Below are positions 47,565 through 55,648 of a stretch of DNA of 64,000 nucleotides, piece after piece (within the stretch, counting starts at the first letter, position 1; each line of letters begins with the position of its first letter). Where the stretch lies: positions 1-64,000 of the forward strand of contig CALBTT010000081.1 in assembly GCA_937967645.1 (NCBI GenBank), given 5' to 3'. The notes under the pieces are model-generated. The model was not told where the DNA came from. It worked only from the letters and a program-made list of their open reading frames with translations, and searched no databases. The translations under genes and the position numbers were made by a program. Source of the DNA: an uncultured Zoogloea sp. GTDB taxonomy: Bacteria > Pseudomonadota > Gammaproteobacteria > Burkholderiales > Rhodocyclaceae.

Positions 47565-47830
47565 TGAATCGACGCCAGTTCCATCTCGATGAAGACAGCA
47601 GCCGCTCAGCTCGGAGGGGTTCGAACTCCAGCCTGGTCTCCCGCCTGGTGCCGGAGCCACGGCACGCGCGGCTGCTGGCACCCGCCACCGTACCACTGCT
47701 GGAATCCCTCCGCGAGCACAATCCGCTGCTCTTCGATTTTGTCCTCAAGCGCCAGCTGCGCGCGGGCTCCGCCCGCTTCGCCGACCCGGTGTTCGAGACC
47801 CGCCCTTTCTTTGAACGCACGCCTGCATGA
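47561..47830 (+). CDS. Unrecognised small protein between rhombosortase and the LplT-like gene
   Basis: 89 residues, not recognised. It is charged (Arg 15 percent), with no signal peptide or membrane segment. It starts MMNRRQFHLDEDSSRSARRG and has a C-terminal helix-like LLESLREHNPLLFDFVLKRQL. Its ATG overlaps the rhombosortase TGA and its stop overlaps the next ATG, in both cases by four bases. This coupling and consistent codon use support that it is real. A role in coupling sorting to lipid metabolism is speculation. Confidence 0.65.
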   Translation: MMNRRQFHLDEDSSRSARRGSNSSLVSRLVPEPRHARLLAPATVPLLESLREHNPLLFDFVLKRQLRAGSARFADPVFETRPFFERTPA

Positions 47831-49707
47831 GCTCCCAATTCCATCTCCTCAGCGAACGGCGCTTCCGGCCCTTCTTCCTGACCCAGTTCCTGGGGGCCTT
47901 CAACGACAACCTGTTCAAGAACGCACTGGTCGTGCTGCTGACCTTCCAGGCCGCAAGCTGGACCACGCTCGCACCGGCCCTGCTCTCCAACCTGGCCGCG
48001 GGGATCTTCATCCTGCCCTTCTTCCTGTTCTCGGCCAGCGCCGGGCAGCTCGCCGACAAGTACGACAAGGCCCGCCTGACCCGCCTGGTGAAGGTGCTGG
48101 AAATGGCCATCATGGGGGTGGCGCTGGCCGGCTTCCTGCTGCACAGCCTGGTCGTGCTGTTCGCTGCCCTGTTCCTGCTGGGCTGCCACTCGACCCTGTT
48201 CGGGCCGGTGAAGTACGCCCTGCTGCCCCAGCACCTGCACGAACATGAGCTGGTCGGCGGCAACGCACTGGTGGAGGCCGGTACCTTCGTCGCCATCCTG
48301 ATCGGCACCCTGGCGGGTGGCCTGCTCGCCAGCCTCGACCACGGCGATGTGTGGATCGCCGGTGGCGGGCTGATCGTCGCCGTAGCCGGCTACCTGACCA
48401 GCCGCGGCATCCCGCCCGCCCCGGCACCCGCCCCCGATCTGCGGATCAATCCCAATCCCCTCACCGAAACCTGGCGCAACATCGGCTTCGCCCGGCAGAA
48501 CCGCACGGTGTTCCTGGCCATCATGGGGATCTCCTGGTTCTGGCTGTACGGCGCCCTCTTCCTGGCTCAGTTTCCGGCCTATGCGAAAGGCGTGCTGGGT
48601 GGGGGGGAAGCTACGGTCACCCTGTTGCTGGCCACCTTCACGGTGGGTATCGGGCTGGGCTCACTGCTTTGCGAGAAGCTCTCCGGTGGGCATGTCGAGA
48701 TCGGTCTGGTGCCCTTTGGCTCCATCGGCCTCACCCTGTTCGGCCTGGATCTGGCCTTCGCCTCCCCGGCAGTGATGCCGGCCGGCGCACCGCTGGCCAT
48801 CGGCGAGGTGCTGGCCCAGCCCGGCATGCTGCGGATCCTGCTGGCGCTGATGATGCTGGGAGTGTTCGGTGGCTTCTTCATCGTGCCCCTCTACGCCATG
48901 TTGCAGAGCCGCTCCGCGCCGGCCCAGCGGGCACGCATCATCGCCGCCAACAACATCGTCAATGCGCTGTTCATGGTGGTGGGCGCACTGGCCGCAGGCA
49001 GCATGCTCGGCGCTGGGCTGTCCATCCCGATGCTGTTCGGGGTGGCCGCGGTGATGAACGCCGCCGTGGCGATCTACATCTACAAGCTGGTGCCGGAATT
49101 TCTGCTGCGCTTCATCATCTGGTTGCTGGTGCACACGGTGTACCGCCTGCGCACGGAGGGCGTGCACCACATCCCCGAAGAAGGCCCTGCCGTGATCGTG
49201 TGCAACCACGTGAGCTTCGTCGATGCCTTGGTGATCGCTGCCGCCAGCCGCCGGCCGATCCGTTTCGTGATGGATCACCGCATCTTCCGCTGGCCGGTGC
49301 TGTCCTTCGTGTTCCGCCACAGCCGGGCGATCCCGATCGCGCCGGCCAAGGAAGATCCGGCCATGATGGAGGCCGCCTTTGCCGAAGTTTCCCAGGCCCT
49401 CGCGGCCGGTGAGCTGATTGGCCTGTTCCCCGAGGGGAAGATCACGGGCGATGGGGAGATCTGCCCCTTCCGCCCGGGCATCACGCGGATCCTCCAGGCC
49501 AACCCGGTACCGGTGGTTCCGATGGCGCTGCGCGGGCTGTGGGGCAGCATGTTCTCGCGCAAGGACGGCCCCGCCCTGAGCCGGCCGCTACGGCGCGGCC
49601 TGTTCAGCCGCATCGAGCTGGTGGTCGGTGAAGCGCAACCCCCTGAAAAGGTCAGCCTGCCAGCGCTCCAGCTCCGGGTTGCGGAACTGCGCGGCGACTT
49701 GCGCTAG
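47827..49707 (+). CDS. LplT-like MFS transporter fused to a PlsC-type acyltransferase
   Basis: 626 residues. The first ~420 are an MFS transporter of the LplT type: FLTQFLGAFNDNLFKNALVVLL and STLFGPVKYALLPQHLHEHELVGGNALVEAGTF. The C-terminal ~195 residues are a 1-acyl-glycerophosphate acyltransferase: VIVCNHVSFVDALVIA and IGLFPEGKITGDGEI. LplT flips lysophospholipid inward; the second acyltransferase domain may act on the same substrate. This splits the LplT-Aas functions with the gene at 44038 in an unusual way. Its start overlaps the 89-residue gene by four bases. Confidence 0.9.
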   Translation: MSSQFHLLSERRFRPFFLTQFLGAFNDNLFKNALVVLLTFQAASWTTLAPALLSNLAAGIFILPFFLFSASAGQLADKYDKARLTRLVKVLEMAIMGVALAGFLLHSLVVLFAALFLLGCHSTLFGPVKYALLPQHLHEHELVGGNALVEAGTFVAILIGTLAGGLLASLDHGDVWIAGGGLIVAVAGYLTSRGIPPAPAPAPDLRINPNPLTETWRNIGFARQNRTVFLAIMGISWFWLYGALFLAQFPAYAKGVLGGGEATVTLLLATFTVGIGLGSLLCEKLSGGHVEIGLVPFGSIGLTLFGLDLAFASPAVMPAGAPLAIGEVLAQPGMLRILLALMMLGVFGGFFIVPLYAMLQSRSAPAQRARIIAANNIVNALFMVVGALAAGSMLGAGLSIPMLFGVAAVMNAAVAIYIYKLVPEFLLRFIIWLLVHTVYRLRTEGVHHIPEEGPAVIVCNHVSFVDALVIAAASRRPIRFVMDHRIFRWPVLSFVFRHSRAIPIAPAKEDPAMMEAAFAEVSQALAAGELIGLFPEGKITGDGEICPFRPGITRILQANPVPVVPMALRGLWGSMFSRKDGPALSRPLRRGLFSRIELVVGEAQPPEKVSLPALQLRVAELRGDLR

Positions 49708-49711
49708 GCCG

Positions 49712-49736
49712 GGCCGGCTTCCTGCGGAAGCCGGCC
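49712..49736. terminator. Hairpin between convergent MFS fusion and sod genes
   Basis: An 11-bp stem GGCCGGCTTCC, loop TGC, GGAAGCCGGCC, four bases after the stop of the fusion gene. No T-run, so it is a likely bidirectional transcription block rather than a textbook terminator. Confidence 0.55.
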
Positions 49737-49747
49737 GGCAGGCGTCA

Positions 49748-50461
49748 TCAGCCCAGGTTCTGGAGGGCGAATTCCCAGTTGAGCAGCTTGTCGAGCAGCG
49801 CGTTCACGTAGTCTGCACGACGGTTCTGGTAGTCGAGGTAGTAGGCGTGTTCCCACACGTCGATGGTCAGCAGGGGCTTGAGGCCGGCGGCGGGCAGATC
49901 CGCATTGCCGGTCCTGACCACCTTGAGCTTGTCGCCGTCGGCCACCAGCCAGGCCCAGCCGCTGCCGAACTGGCCCATGGACGCGGTGGCCAACTCCTTC
50001 TTGAGCGCGTCGACGCTGCCGAACGAGGCCTCGATCTTCTGCTTCAGCGCGGCAGGCGGCTCACCGCCGCCGTTGGGACGCAGGCTGTTCCAGTAGAAGG
50101 TGTGGTTCCAGATCTGCGCGGCATTGTTGAAGATGGCCGTCTTGTCGGCCTTTCCGGTCACCGCGGCAACGATCTTGTCGAGGGGCAGGTCGGCCAGGTC
50201 GGACCCGGCCAGCAGGCGGTTGAGGTTATCCACATAGCCCTTGTGGTGCTTGCCATAGTGGAACCCGATGGTATTGGCCGAGATGACCGGGGCCAGGGCG
50301 CTGTCCGCATAGGGCAGCGGCGGCAGCAGGATGGGGCTGGCTGCGCTCGCCGGGCGGGCCAGACCACCGAGGGAGGCCGCGGCGATCAGCCCGAAGGAGG
50401 CACCCAGGAAATGACGGCGGTCGACACCGGACACACTGGTGGAATGTTGGGGATGTTTCAT
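49748..50461 (-). CDS. sodB: Fe/Mn superoxide dismutase with Tat signal peptide
   Basis: 237 residues. A twin-arginine N-terminus ([17 protein letters not shown], cleavage near ASA/AS at 40) precedes a normal SOD. Metal ligands are His68 ([11 protein letters not shown]), His120 (QIWNHTFYW), Asp201 and His205 ([13 protein letters not shown]). [15 protein letters not shown] [12 protein letters not shown] is the usual active-site stretch. Most Fe/Mn SODs are cytoplasmic; this one should be folded inside and exported to the periplasm. The D in place of S/T before RR is unusual but tolerated. Confidence 0.9.
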   Translation of the reverse strand: MKHPQHSTSVSGVDRRHFLGASFGLIAAASLGGLARPASAASPILLPPLPYADSALAPVISANTIGFHYGKHHKGYVDNLNRLLAGSDLADLPLDKIVAAVTGKADKTAIFNNAAQIWNHTFYWNSLRPNGGGEPPAALKQKIEASFGSVDALKKELATASMGQFGSGWAWLVADGDKLKVVRTGNADLPAAGLKPLLTIDVWEHAYYLDYQNRRADYVNALLDKLLNWEFALQNLG

Positions 50462-50571
50462 GCGGACTCTCCTGTATCAGGTTCGCTGGATCCGGTCATC
50501 GGAGTGATGACCAGGCCATCCATTATTCGCTAGTCCGGCACGCTTTTGTCATCAAGTGTGTCGCAAGATGC

Positions 50572-51117
50572 TCAGGCTGCCGGATGAAGGCAGACGGGCG
50601 CCAGGCTGAGCACTGTTTCGCCGGCAGAGAACCAGATCTGCCCATCCTGGATGGTGCAGGTCAGCACCATGTTCCGGGAGGCCAGCGCCGCCAGGGCACG
50701 GGATTCTTCCTGGGGCAGGGAGAGCACGCGCAGGTTGGACAGCTTGCCCAGGGTGCCGGCGTCCTTCTGCCACCAGATATCCACCGTGCGGCCACCGTAA
50801 GCCAGCACGATCACCTCATCCGCCCGGCCGGCAGCCCGGCGCAGCAGCCGTTCATCCGGCAGGCCCACTTCGATCCATTGCAGGATCCGCCCCGTGTCGT
50901 CCTTGCGCCACAGGGCCGGCTCGTCATCGGTCGAGATGCCGCGCCCAAACTCAAGGCGCTCGTCGGCATGGAGGGCGAAGGCCAGCACCCGCACCATCAT
51001 CCGCTCGTCGGTTTCGGAAGGATGGCGGGCGAGGGTCAGGATGTGCTCGCCGAAATACCCCCGGTCGAGGTCGGAAACATTGAGCGTGGCTCGAAAGATG
51101 GTGGATTTGAGGGCCAT
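50572..51117 (-). CDS. yaeQ: YaeQ family protein
   Basis: 181 residues, full length. MALKSTIFRATLNVSDLDRGYF, RHPSETDERMMVRVLAFAL and IQWIEVGLPDERLLRRA-like segments match YaeQ, an endonuclease-like fold of uncertain role. ATG 51117 is the family start; upstream is the hairpin terminator of the preceding gene. Confidence 0.92.
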   Translation of the reverse strand: MALKSTIFRATLNVSDLDRGYFGEHILTLARHPSETDERMMVRVLAFALHADERLEFGRGISTDDEPALWRKDDTGRILQWIEVGLPDERLLRRAAGRADEVIVLAYGGRTVDIWWQKDAGTLGKLSNLRVLSLPQEESRALAALASRNMVLTCTIQDGQIWFSAGETVLSLAPVCLHPAA

Positions 51118-51142
51118 GAGGATTCGGGGAAGGTGAACAAAA

Positions 51143-51163
51143 AACCGGGCCAGGGGCCCGGTT
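51143..51163 (-). terminator. Rho-independent terminator of the Ala/Lys lipoprotein gene
   Basis: Stem AACCGGGCC / GGCCCGGTT with a three-base loop. On the minus strand it is followed by a run of six T, the normal design for a terminator just below the lipoprotein stop. Confidence 0.85.
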
Positions 51164-51184
51164 GCGGAACAGGCTGGCCGGATT

Positions 51185-51550
51185 TTACTTGCCGACGGCA
51201 GCCTTGGCCTTGTCGGCCGCTTCCTTGGTGGCGTCCGCGGTCGCCGCAACGGCTTCCTTGCCCGCCTCCTTGGCGGCGGCGCCAGCCTCCTTCGCGGCGG
51301 CCACGGCGTCCTTGGCGGCTTCCTTGGTCGCATCGACCGCTTCCTTGCCGGCTTCCTTCACGGCACCCGCGGCATCCTTGGTGGCTTCGGCGGCCTGCTT
51401 GGCCGCTTCTTCAGCCTTGACTGCAGCTTCCTTGGCGGCATCCGCCACCGGCGCGGGTACCGGTGCGGGGGCAGGCGCTTCTTCCTTCTTGGAGCAGGCG
51501 TTCAGGCCAAGGGCGATCAGGGCGGCGATGACGAGGGTACGGGTATTCAT
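51185..51550 (-). CDS. Ala/Lys-repeat lipoprotein
   Basis: 121 residues. Signal peptide MNTRTLVIAALIALGLNAC (lipobox LNAC), then about 90 residues of Ala-, Lys- and Glu-rich repeats (KEAAKDAV, KEAGKEAV, TKEAADKA) which predict a long amphipathic helix, like LEA-type or Lpp-like surface proteins. ATG 51550 is the natural start. Function unknown; envelope stabilisation or stress protection is inference. Confidence 0.78.
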   Translation of the reverse strand: MNTRTLVIAALIALGLNACSKKEEAPAPAPVPAPVADAAKEAAVKAEEAAKQAAEATKDAAGAVKEAGKEAVDATKEAAKDAVAAAKEAGAAAKEAGKEAVAATADATKEAADKAKAAVGK

Positions 51551-51687
51551 ATGCAATTCTCCTGAGGTTGAATCCACAACATGTCGGGAATCGGGAAGGT
51601 CCTGGACCCGGCACGGGTCCATGTTCACTAACACACGGAAAATTAACGCAGAATCAGGTCAGCTGGATGACGGAAGCTACAAAATGA

Positions 51688-51711
51688 AACAAGGTCCCGC
51701 AGGACCTTGTT
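51688..51711 (-). terminator. Rho-independent terminator of efp
   Basis: A ten-bp stem AACAAGGTCC / GGACCTTGTT with a four-base loop, just below the efp stop. T-rich on the minus strand. It separates efp from the lipoprotein gene. Confidence 0.75.
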
Positions 51712-51730
51712 GTCATTTCGCCACGGGCAA

Positions 51731-52291
51731 TTACTTGACCCGGTTGCGGTACTCGTCGGTACGGGTGTCGATTTCGATCTTGTCACCGATTTCAACAAAG
51801 GCCGGCACCGACAGCTCGAAGCCGCTGGGCGCGATACGGGCAGGCTTCAGCACCTTGCCGGAAGTGTCGCCCTTGACGGCGGGCTCGGTGTATTCCACTT
51901 CACGCACCACGGAGGTGGGCAGTTCAACGGAAATCGCCTTGCCGTTGTAGAACACCACTTCACAGGGCATGCCGTCCACCAGGTACTTCAGCGCATCGGT
52001 CATGTTCTCGGCTTCGACTTCGTACTGCTCGTAGTCGGCGTCCATGAACACGTACATCGGATCGGCAAAGTAGGAGTAGGTCACTTCCTTGCGGTCGAGC
52101 ACCACAATCTCGAACTTGTCGTCGGCCTTGTAGACCGACTCGGACGGCGCGCCGGTAAGCAGGTTCTTGAGCTTCATCTTGACAACAGCGGCGTTGCGGC
52201 CGGACTTGTTGTACTCGGCCTTCTGAACCACGAGGGCGTCGCTGCCCACCATGATCACGTTGCCGGAGCGGAGTTCCATTGCGGTTTTCAT
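51731..52291 (-). CDS. efp: Translation elongation factor P
   Basis: 186 residues. EF-P helps ribosomes past polyproline. The loop at the tip is [12 protein letters not shown], with Arg32 instead of the lysine of E. coli. Arg32 EF-P is rhamnosylated by EarP, encoded directly upstream. The C-terminal [29 protein letters not shown] is standard. Confidence 0.97.
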   Translation of the reverse strand: MKTAMELRSGNVIMVGSDALVVQKAEYNKSGRNAAVVKMKLKNLLTGAPSESVYKADDKFEIVVLDRKEVTYSYFADPMYVFMDADYEQYEVEAENMTDALKYLVDGMPCEVVFYNGKAISVELPTSVVREVEYTEPAVKGDTSGKVLKPARIAPSGFELSVPAFVEIGDKIEIDTRTDEYRNRVK

Positions 52292-52348
52292 GCTGTTTCC
52301 TGCTTGCTGAAGATTGCGCGGCACGTGCCACGGTAAATAGGTAACTTA

Positions 52349-53515
52349 TTATTCTATCTCAACTTTACAGAAACGCACCAGATTCGACGCAAGGTCGCCT
52401 GTTTGCCGCAAGCGGGCCGACCAGGCCGGGCCATGGGCCTCGAGCCGCGCCAGACTACCGGCGAAGGCGGGCCAGGCCGCCGCCACGCCTTCCCCCCGGT
52501 TCCAGGCCAGCCAGAAATCCCGGAGGGCACGCGCCGCAGCCGGCTCGACGCTCTCCAGATAACGATCCATGAAGGCCTGCAGCTTCACCAGGTGGGCGTC
52601 CTCCTCCTGCGCGTAGATGTGCCACACGAAGGGCAGCCCGGCCCATTGGGCGCGCACGAAGGAGTCTTCTCCCCGCACGAAGTTCAGGTCGCAGGCCCAC
52701 AGCAATTCGTCGTAGCGCACCTGTTCGACAAAGGGCAGCACACAGACGGTGAGGGCCTCGTGCAGGATCTTGTCCCCCGCCCGCAGGCCGCTCAGCCCGA
52801 GATGGGCGGCCAGACCCGGCAGAACCCGCCCTTCCGGGACCAGGCAGCAGACCGGTGCCGACGACTTGCTCCACAACTCGAGCAGCTCGGGCAAGGCCGG
52901 GTTCTCGTAGGTGAACAGGGACACCATGCGCTCACCGGGCTGTTCCGGAGGCAGTTCCAGAGCCTGCCTGAAAGCCTCCCTGGAAAATGCCCCACGCCGG
53001 GCATCGTAGTCGGACTCCCGCAACAGGCCGCCGGTACCGGCCTCCAGGCCGGGAAAGAAGAAATGCTGGACCAGGGGCAGGCGGGGATGCGGTGACGGCA
53101 GGCGGTGGCAGCCGATCACCCAGTCCTCCGCGCTCAGGTACTCCAGGTTGATCCAGGCCGGACGCGGTGCGCGCAAGGCCATCGCCTCGAGGAAGGATTC
53201 AGGCAGTGAGGCGGCAAACGCCGCGATCACCACGGCCCCCGGCGACATGACGGGAAGCGGATCGGTCCAGGCCAGAACCTCCACACCCCCGACGCGCTGG
53301 CTGGTCACCGCCGGATCGAGGCCAGGGATCAGGCGCCGCGCACTCTTCAGGTCGTCGATCCACAGGCGGACGGCAATCCCATGCTCGGTCACCAGCTGGC
53401 GGGCCAGCCGCCAGCACACGCCCACATCACCGTAGTTATCCACCACCGGACAAAAGATGTCCCAGTGGTCCTCAGGAGCGTGGCGGAGCGTAGAAGGATC
53501 CAAATCTGGGGACAA
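52349..53515 (-). CDS. earP: EF-P arginine rhamnosyltransferase EarP
   Basis: About 388 residues of the EarP family (DUF2331). It uses dTDP-rhamnose to modify Arg32 of EF-P. HWDIFCPVVDNYGDVGVCWRLARQL carries the conserved Asp, and NFVRGEDSFVRAQWAGLPFVWHIYAQEEDAH is the donor-site signature. The N-terminus is uncertain: the family starts near HWDIFC, for which the TTG at 53515 or 53503 is possible; the GTG at 53602 would add about 30 residues of unfamiliar sequence. The rml genes for dTDP-rhamnose are not in view. Confidence 0.9.
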   Translation of the reverse strand: MSPDLDPSTLRHAPEDHWDIFCPVVDNYGDVGVCWRLARQLVTEHGIAVRLWIDDLKSARRLIPGLDPAVTSQRVGGVEVLAWTDPLPVMSPGAVVIAAFAASLPESFLEAMALRAPRPAWINLEYLSAEDWVIGCHRLPSPHPRLPLVQHFFFPGLEAGTGGLLRESDYDARRGAFSREAFRQALELPPEQPGERMVSLFTYENPALPELLELWSKSSAPVCCLVPEGRVLPGLAAHLGLSGLRAGDKILHEALTVCVLPFVEQVRYDELLWACDLNFVRGEDSFVRAQWAGLPFVWHIYAQEEDAHLVKLQAFMDRYLESVEPAAARALRDFWLAWNRGEGVAAAWPAFAGSLARLEAHGPAWSARLRQTGDLASNLVRFCKVEIE

Positions 53516-53663
53516 ACCGTGGGAAGGACACCCCTGAAATTGTGCACAAAGTGCCTGACTGGCGCGAGGCCAAATTTCCTCAACAATCGGCCCACACTTC
53601 ACCAGGGGGTCCGCCTACAGGTTTATCAACGCGACAAGATGCTGAAAATAATGGAATTATTCA

Positions 53664-53728
53664 GGTTTTCCACAGAAACAGGCCGAGCATTATTGTTAAC
53701 AGTACTTATATATATTTAAAACCTGTAA
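53664..53728 (+). repeat. Direct repeat copy A (DnaA-box-led)
   Basis: Begins GGTTTTCCACAGAAACAGGC and runs through CGAGCATTATTGTTAAC to an AT-rich TACTTATATATATTTAAAAC. It aligns with copy B after a 344-base offset, with a three-base insertion and point changes. Confidence 0.85.
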
Positions 53729-54007
53729 ACAACTTCTACTCAGGCCTTTTCAGGCCTTCCTGGAAACCTTGAGTGCAAAACCTGATGACAGGCATGCCTG
53801 AAAACCGACAGGCAGATCACCCCTTCATCCCAGGTTGTCCACATCGGAAATGTGCACAACTCTCGTGTTAACACACGCAGGAAATGTGGACAACAGATGA
53901 AAGAGCGACAGGCCGGTAAACCGTCCCCAAACTGTCCAGATCCTGTCCCCCCATGTTTCCAGAGCTTTTTTCATGGATCAAACCAATGATTTTTATAGGG
54001 TTAACAT

Positions 54008-54070
54008 GGTTATCCACAGAAACTGGCCGAGCATAGTTAACGTGTACTTATATGTATACAAAACCTTATA
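54008..54070 (+). repeat. Direct repeat copy B (DnaA-box-led)
   Basis: Begins GGTTATCCACAGAAACTGGC with a perfect DnaA box, then CGAGCATAGTTAACGTG and an AT-rich TACTTATATGTATACAAAAC. Same order of elements as copy A. Confidence 0.85.
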
Positions 54071-54186
54071 AGTACACCCTGTATTCAGCGGGAACCGCCC
54101 ATGGAAAGGCATAGGGGTAGATCCCAAGCGCAGGAAAAACACGGGTCACCGATAATTTCCAACCGATCAGTCCGCAGAATGCCGCC

Positions 54187-55092
54187 ATGTCCTTGTCGCG
54201 ATTGCCCCGCAGCCTGACCCACCCCTACCTGTTGCTGACGCTCACCGTGCTGTTCTGGTCAGGCAACATGGTGGTGGGACGAGCCCTGAGGGACGCCGTA
54301 CCGCCCATGAGCCTGGCCCTGGCCCGCTGGATGCTGGCGTTCCTGCTGACCTTGCCCTTCGCCTGGCCACATCGGCACACCCTGCGCGGACTTTCGCCGG
54401 GCAAGTGGGGGGTCTTGCTGGTGCTGGGGGTGCTGGGGATCGGCGCCTACAACACTCTGGCCTACCTGGCCCTGGTGCACACCACCGCAACCAATGCGGC
54501 CCTGCTGAATTCCTTCATTCCGATCGCCATCATCGCCATCACCTGGTTCATGGGACATCGAGCGACCCTGGTGGAGTCGATCGGGGTGGCCATTTCCTTC
54601 GGTGGCGTGATGACCATCGTCGGGCGGGGGGACCCTGCCGTGCTGGCCGGGCTGAGCCTGAATGTGGGTGACTTGTGGATGCTCGGTGCGGTGCTGTCGT
54701 GGGCGCTGTACACCATCGGCCTGCGCTGGCGGCCCGCCGGCCTGCACCCGATGGCGCTGCTGGCGGTGCTGACGATGATCGGGCTGGTGGTGCTGGTTCC
54801 CCTGGCCGGGTGGGAACTCTCCCAGGGGGCGCAGCTGCATCTGAGCGCAGCGTCCCTGGCCGGGGTGGCCTACACCGGCATCTTTCCGGCCTTCCTGGGC
54901 TATGTGTTCTACAACCGGGCGGTGGGTGAAGTGGGCGCGTCGCGGGGCGGGCTGTTCATCCATCTGATGCCGGCCTTCAGCACCATCCTGGCCACCGTCT
55001 TCCTGGGCGAGGTTCCCCGGACCTATCATTTTTTGGGCATCGCCCTGATCCTGAGTGGAATCTGGCTGACGACAGGTTTCAAGAAAGGCTAG
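54187..55092 (+). CDS. EamA/DMT-superfamily transporter
   Basis: 301 residues, about ten membrane segments in two EamA halves (VLFWSGNMVVGRALRDAVPPMSLALARW and MLGAVLSWALYTIGLRWRPA). Likely exports an amino acid or metabolite. Substrate is unknown. It begins just right of the DnaA-box island. Confidence 0.9.
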   Translation: MSLSRLPRSLTHPYLLLTLTVLFWSGNMVVGRALRDAVPPMSLALARWMLAFLLTLPFAWPHRHTLRGLSPGKWGVLLVLGVLGIGAYNTLAYLALVHTTATNAALLNSFIPIAIIAITWFMGHRATLVESIGVAISFGGVMTIVGRGDPAVLAGLSLNVGDLWMLGAVLSWALYTIGLRWRPAGLHPMALLAVLTMIGLVVLVPLAGWELSQGAQLHLSAASLAGVAYTGIFPAFLGYVFYNRAVGEVGASRGGLFIHLMPAFSTILATVFLGEVPRTYHFLGIALILSGIWLTTGFKKG

Positions 55093-55120
55093 ACTCCCAT
55101 CCCTAATCCGGGAGCACCCC

Positions 55121-55594
55121 TTGCGTTTCGAACACCTCATCGAGATCAACGACCCCCTCAACCCGTTGATCGAAAACCTCAGCCTGGAGCAGGTGTGGGC
55201 CGGCCTGATGTACCGGGTCGAGGATCCCACCGCTTTCCTGCCGGGGCTGGACCGCTGCGAGATCCTGTTCCGTGACGGGCAGCAGCTCGAGCGTGTGTTG
55301 CACTTTGGCCAGGCCCGCATCCGTGACACCGTGACCTTCGAGCTGGAAGAATGGGTGCGCTTCGAGTCGGCTGCCACGCCCGAACATGCCGGCGGCAGCC
55401 TGACTATCCGCATCGAACAGCCGGAAGCCATGCGCCTGTTCCTGCGCTTCACCTACGAGACCACCCTGCCGGATGGCCTGAGCTCCGACGAGGGCCTGAA
55501 AGTGTCCGAGTTCGTCAAGTCGGCCTACCGGGAATCCGACCTGGACACCGTCCGGGTCATCCGCCTGATCGCCACCGGCGGCCTTCCCCAATGA
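55121..55594 (+). CDS. DUF1857/SRPBCC family protein
   Basis: 157 residues, AtaL-like DUF1857 (SRPBCC, hydrophobic-ligand fold). RFEHLIEINDPLNPLIENLSLEQVWAGLMYRVEDP and LRFTYETTLP are the visible marks. It starts at a TTG with GGGAG eight bases before it. Function is unknown. Confidence 0.8.
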   Translation: MRFEHLIEINDPLNPLIENLSLEQVWAGLMYRVEDPTAFLPGLDRCEILFRDGQQLERVLHFGQARIRDTVTFELEEWVRFESAATPEHAGGSLTIRIEQPEAMRLFLRFTYETTLPDGLSSDEGLKVSEFVKSAYRESDLDTVRVIRLIATGGLPQ

Positions 55595-55648
55595 AGGTCG
55601 GCGGTTCGTTTTCATCCTGACATCACGACAAGACCAGGAGACTCATCC

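Larger units (their letters stand above)
53516..54186. other. Non-coding, AT-rich island with DnaA boxes and direct repeats (origin-like)
   Basis: No gene. DnaA-box-like nonamers: TTATCCACA (54010-54018, perfect); one-mismatch TTTTCCACA (53666-53674), TTGTCCACA (53835-53843 and, reversed, 53885-53893) and TTGTGCACA (53540-53548 and, reversed, 53851-53859). GTTAAC occurs four times (about 53695, 53867, 54000, 54035). A ~60-bp direct repeat lies at 53664 and 54008, and the palindrome CAGGCATGCCTG at 53789-53800. AT-rich runs sit next to the repeats. This resembles a replication origin or DnaA-titration site. Confidence 0.55.

Noticed and set aside
53381..53719. Small plus-strand open frame at the left of the DnaA-box island
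   Set aside because: It overlaps earP in antisense, has no ribosome binding site and runs into AT-rich repeats.
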